Part shown: positions 61,172 to 64,000 of the stretch, piece by piece
How the letters are laid out: each line of letters opens with the position of its first letter
Position numbering within the stretch: position 1 is the stretch's first letter
Assembly: GCA_965216915.1 (NCBI GenBank)
Contig: CBDCGS010000007.1
Location: forward strand, 1 to 64,000
DNA length: 64,000 nucleotides
Direction of reading: 5' to 3'
From: CBDCGS01 sp965216915
Lineage (GTDB): Bacteria > Pseudomonadota > Alphaproteobacteria > UBA828
Position numbers and translations under genes: made by a program
Notes under the pieces: generated by a model
Database searches by the model: none
What the model was told of the DNA's origin: nothing
What the model saw: only the letters and a program-made list of their open reading frames with translations

Positions 61172-62110
61172 ATGCACAGCAAAATGATATGCAGTTGGGT
61201 CAAGAGCCTCTTGGTTGCGTTCACAGCAACTATTTGTGCTGCATTTTCTGCGATGGCGGATTCTCATTTACCAAGTTCGCCCAGCGAGTGCTGCAAGGAA
61301 ATGACAGATTATTTCTCACATCGTGCTCCGATTTTGAAAGAAAGAGATTTATTTAATGGATTTGTTCTGGGTTGTTCCATCGCTGAGCATCACATAGAAA
61401 GCAAAAATGACGCAAAGAAATTTCTTAATACGGATCGCAGCGACTGCAACATACTTTGCTCTCTTGCGGTCGGGATAAGTGGGTTGGAAAATGCGGCCTG
61501 TCGAGATGGCTGTTATTTTTATGGTACTAACTACAGTTCTCGGGGCCGTGAATTCACACATGCTTGGAGTTCCTGCAGAAAAGATGCTGTGGAGCGAACA
61601 ACTGTAACGGTGCAGAGTCTGGGTGGGTATTTGACAGTGGAAAAGGGCGATGCCGTAATAGGGCGATTCAAGCATGGGTGGGGCGCATCGTTGTCAAAAA
61701 ATCAAATTCATTTGGTGTTTGTCAAGCCAACAAAAACTAGGACAATGGATGATGGAGCAGTTTTATTTATAGATCAGGACTATTTTTATCTAAATGTCGA
61801 AAGTAGAGAAGTCAAAAGATTGTCGTTTACCGGAGGGCGAAAGCAGCTTGGAGCCATTTCCGGAAACGGTAGATTGTTCGCCTTCTTTGATTTAAACTCG
61901 GAAGTTGATCAGGTCATAATTGTGAGGACAGGAGATTTGGATAGCATCAATCTGATCTCGTCTGAAAAGTATGAAGTTCCTCCTTCAACTATTCCGGAGT
62001 GGACCGGGGAAAATGAAATAAGATTCGGATGTTTCGTTACTCGAAATGGCAACCCCTCTCTTAGGTGGTGTATTGGGGATGTGAATACCAAAACTGTGCG
62101 TGTCAAATAA
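61172..62110 (+). CDS. AT-rich secreted cysteine-rich protein of unknown function
   Basis: This 312-residue protein has a signal peptide (SLLVAFTATICAAFSAMA-DS) and six or more cysteines in the first half (SECCKEM, LGCSIAE, DCNILCSLA, AACRDGC, SSCRKD) that could form disulfides in the periplasm. The second half resembles a beta-propeller-like or WD40-type repeat by its strands and turn spacing (TMDDGAVLFIDQDYFYLNVE, GAISGNGRLFAFFDLNSEVD, then DSINLISSEKYEV). It is far lower in G+C than the genome and uses AT-ending codons, a sign of recent acquisition. It lies between tRNA-Pro and tRNA-Arg. No family is recognised. Confidence 0.7.
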   Translation: MHSKMICSWVKSLLVAFTATICAAFSAMADSHLPSSPSECCKEMTDYFSHRAPILKERDLFNGFVLGCSIAEHHIESKNDAKKFLNTDRSDCNILCSLAVGISGLENAACRDGCYFYGTNYSSRGREFTHAWSSCRKDAVERTTVTVQSLGGYLTVEKGDAVIGRFKHGWGASLSKNQIHLVFVKPTKTRTMDDGAVLFIDQDYFYLNVESREVKRLSFTGGRKQLGAISGNGRLFAFFDLNSEVDQVIIVRTGDLDSINLISSEKYEVPPSTIPEWTGENEIRFGCFVTRNGNPSLRWCIGDVNTKTVRVK

Positions 62111-62349
62111 TCCGTATCTACTATCAGGCCGAACTTAGGCTAACTATCACTCGGGAGACCTTGGCCGAATTTGGTGAGGCACGAGATATCATCAAAGTCG
62201 GCGCAGAATCCAGATTTCGCGCACCGGAGAACGCCGCCTCGCCGCCTCGCCGCCTCTTTGGCGTATGAAGCAGGTCTTCCACGGCGTGTGCCTGACGTGT
62301 CCCGCGAGGATGTGACCAGATGAGACCAGCGCTAAATCACTGAAATAAC

Positions 62350-62426
<77 letters not shown>

Positions 62427-62526
62427 GCGTCGGCGGACCCTACTGCAAGGCGCCGGCCGCGGCAATCCACCCCGGCGCCTCGGCGGGGCGCGCGCCTGGC
62501 TCGCCGCGATCGCGTCTCACCGGTGA

Positions 62527-63423
62527 TCACGCGCGCCGGTACCGCGCCTCTTCATTCGCTGCGGGCTCGGCGGTCACGCGCCCGGTCTCGGCCAGGTGGA
62601 TCAGGTGCGAGAGCACCGTGCGGGCGGCCGCCGCGTGCAGCGCGGGGTCAACGTCGCGGTAGAGCCGCGCGACCATCGCGGGGATCGTCTCGACGCCCTC
62701 GTCGATGCAGCCCAAGATCGCGGCCTCGCGCAGCTTCCTGTGGTTGAGGAGCTGGCGCACGAAGCGCGCCGGCTCGCGGATCGGCCCGCCATGGGTCGGC
62801 CAATAGGTCGCCTCGGCACGCAGCGCGAGCTTGCGGAGCGAAGCCATGTAGGCGCCCATGTCGCCATCGGGCGGCGAGATCACCGTGGTCGACCAGCCCA
62901 TCACATGGTCGCCCGAGAACAGCGCGTTCTCCTCGCGCAGGCGAAAGCAGAGATGGTTCGAGGTGTGGCCGGGCGTGTGCACCGCCTCGAGCGTCCAGCC
63001 CGGCCCTTCGAGCGCCGCGCCGTCGGTGATCCGATGGTCCGGCGCGAACGCATAGTCCGCGCCTTCCTCGACCTTCGGCTCGCCGCGCGCGCCGCCATGC
63101 GGGCCGAAGCCGTAGCTCGCCGCGCCGGTCGCGGCTTTGAGGTGGCGCGTCGCGGGCGAGTGGTCGCGGTGCGTGTGGGTCACGACGAGGTGGCTCACGG
63201 TCTCGCCGTCGAGCGCGGCGGTCAGCGCATCGACATGGGCGGCGAGATCGGGCCCGGGATCGATCACCGCCACCGTGCCGCGGCCCACAATGTAGGTGCC
63301 GGTGCCGTAAAAGGTGAAGGCGCTCGGGTTGCGCGCGATGACACGGCGGATCAGCGGCGACACCTGATCGACCACGCCGTAGTCGAACTCCAACGTGCGG
63401 CTGAGCGCGAGACCGTGCGCCAC
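62527..63423 (-). CDS. MBL-fold metallo-hydrolase (LACTB2-like)
   Basis: This 298-residue metallo-beta-lactamase-fold hydrolase has the metal motif HLVVTHTHRDHSP. Further ligands are in LEAVHTPGHTSNHLCFRL and LFSGDHVMGWSTTVISPPDG, and TYWPTHGGPIREP. The C-terminal helical region (FVRQLLNHRKLREAAILGCI onward) matches the winged C-terminal domain of LACTB2-like proteins. The substrate could be a nucleic acid end or a small ester; it is not determined. The next gene, an ABC ATPase, starts upstream on the same strand, 3 nt apart. Confidence 0.88.
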   Translation of the reverse strand: MAHGLALSRTLEFDYGVVDQVSPLIRRVIARNPSAFTFYGTGTYIVGRGTVAVIDPGPDLAAHVDALTAALDGETVSHLVVTHTHRDHSPATRHLKAATGAASYGFGPHGGARGEPKVEEGADYAFAPDHRITDGAALEGPGWTLEAVHTPGHTSNHLCFRLREENALFSGDHVMGWSTTVISPPDGDMGAYMASLRKLALRAEATYWPTHGGPIREPARFVRQLLNHRKLREAAILGCIDEGVETIPAMVARLYRDVDPALHAAAARTVLSHLIHLAETGRVTAEPAANEEARYRRA

Positions 63424-63426
63424 GGC

Positions 63427-64000
63427 TCAGGCCTCGTCGGCGTGAATCAGATGCAGGAAGATGTCCTCCAAGTCGGATTCGTGGGTCGTGATGTCGAGGA
63501 TCGTCGCGCCGGCATCCTTGACCGCGTCCAATATCTCGCCGATCTCGGTCTCGTGCCGGCGGTAGCGGACGACGAGCTGACGCGGCGAGCGGAGCTCGAC
63601 GGCGAAGCGGCCGAGCGCCTCCGGCACGACCGCATGGTCCTCACCGGTCACGATCACGAGCTCCTTCGTGTCGATGCGCGCGAGCAGCGCGTGGGTCTCG
63701 TCGTAGGCGACGACCGCGCCGTGATGAATGATCGCGATGCGGTCGCAAAGCGCCTCGGCCTCCTCGAGATAGTGGGTGGTCAGCACCACCGTCGTGCCGC
63801 GCTCATTGAGCTGGCGCACATAGCTCCAGAGCTGTTGGCGCAGTTCGACATCCACGCCGGCGGTGGGCTCGTCGAGGATGACGATCGGCGGGTCGTGAAC
63901 CAGCGCCTTGGCGACCATGAGACGCCGCCGCATGCCGCCCGAGAGCGCCCGCGGATAGGTGCTGGCCTGATCGGTGAGGCCGACCGCGGCGAGAAGCTCG
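63427..64000 (-). CDS. ABC transporter ATP-binding protein (ABC-2 type exporter), C-terminal part
   Basis: The fragment enters from the right edge at ELLAAVGLTDQASTYPRA and contains the signature LSGGMRRRLMVAKAL, Walker B PPIVILDEPTAGVDVELRQQ and H-loop VVLTTHYLEEAEALC. A C-terminal accessory domain (about 70 residues, ELVIVTGEDHAVVPEALGRF to DLEDIFLHLIHADEA) is of the drug/lipid-exporter DUF4162-like type. The Walker A lies outside the window. The substrate is unknown. It overlaps nothing; the MBL gene lies 3 nt downstream. Confidence 0.9.
   Translation of the reverse strand, partial: ELLAAVGLTDQASTYPRALSGGMRRRLMVAKALVHDPPIVILDEPTAGVDVELRQQLWSYVRQLNERGTTVVLTTHYLEEAEALCDRIAIIHHGAVVAYDETHALLARIDTKELVIVTGEDHAVVPEALGRFAVELRSPRQLVVRYRRHETEIGEILDAVKDAGATILDITTHESDLEDIFLHLIHADEA

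Overview
The window is GC-rich (about two thirds G+C by eye) and densely coded on both strands. It reads as a chromosomal segment of an alphaproteobacterium. The gene content supports this: an F1-ATPase inhibitor zeta subunit (DUF1476), a purC-purS-purQ-purL-bolA-grxD run, and a class II DAHP synthase. No rRNA operon, prophage, CRISPR array or replication origin was found, and placement below class level cannot be supported.

Region 1 (1-5086): the start of a class III aminotransferase, a GT4 glycosyltransferase, an exported DUF192 protein, and a TPP riboswitch controlling a thiamine-precursor ABC transporter (thiZ-thiX-thiY). Region 2 (5189-12449): an Mrp-type cation/proton antiporter operon ordered E-F-G-A'-B-C-D-D-(small membrane protein)-D. 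It has three large antiporter-like subunits and resembles the membrane arm of archaeal MBH complexes more than the classical Mrp. Region 3 (12496-17411): maturation genes for a molybdenum hydroxylase (coxG, a MobB-like protein with a lost P-loop, a MoxR/CoxD ATPase, a split XdhC and a MoeA-like/MocA fusion), without the hydroxylase itself. Region 4 (17422-26542): PhnW aminotransferase and threonine ammonia-lyase, then acid-sugar or hydroxy-acid catabolism (beta-hydroxyacid dehydrogenase, FAH-family protein, DenD, two sugar-type ABC ATPases without permeases) and a split phosphonopyruvate/sulfopyruvate decarboxylase-like pair.

Region 5 (26595-42797) is housekeeping: ATPase zeta subunit, NRDE protein, purine synthesis, BolA/Grx4, DOPA dioxygenase-like protein, alpha carbonic anhydrase, ribosomal protein S4, TrmJ, CysS, NadE, PncB, DAHP synthase and glutathione reductase. 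Region 6 (42798-48933): an IS481-type remnant, an AT-rich stretch, a Mor-like regulator, then nucleotide-sugar genes (rmlA, UDP-glucuronate epimerase, galE, UDP-sugar dehydrogenase). Region 7 (49013-55493): a HerA-type ATPase, a small basic ArfA-like protein, PhyH dioxygenase, a second IS481 scar, an FAD-linked D-lactate dehydrogenase and an orphan hydantoinase A. Region 8 (55653-62426): a variable segment bounded by tRNA-Pro and tRNA-Arg, with two AT-rich genes of foreign appearance and a large unrecognised exported protein. Region 9 (62527-64000): an MBL-fold hydrolase and part of an ABC ATPase.

The least expected structures are these: a family of ~106-bp CTAG-bounded repeats (three copies, two of which supply the stop codon of the gene before them); the three-D Mrp operon; a riboswitch whose aptamer contains the ribosome-binding site; a PLP enzyme with an unrecognised N-terminal domain beside tRNA-Pro; and two degraded ends of the same IS481 transposase, one with a 13-bp tandem duplication.
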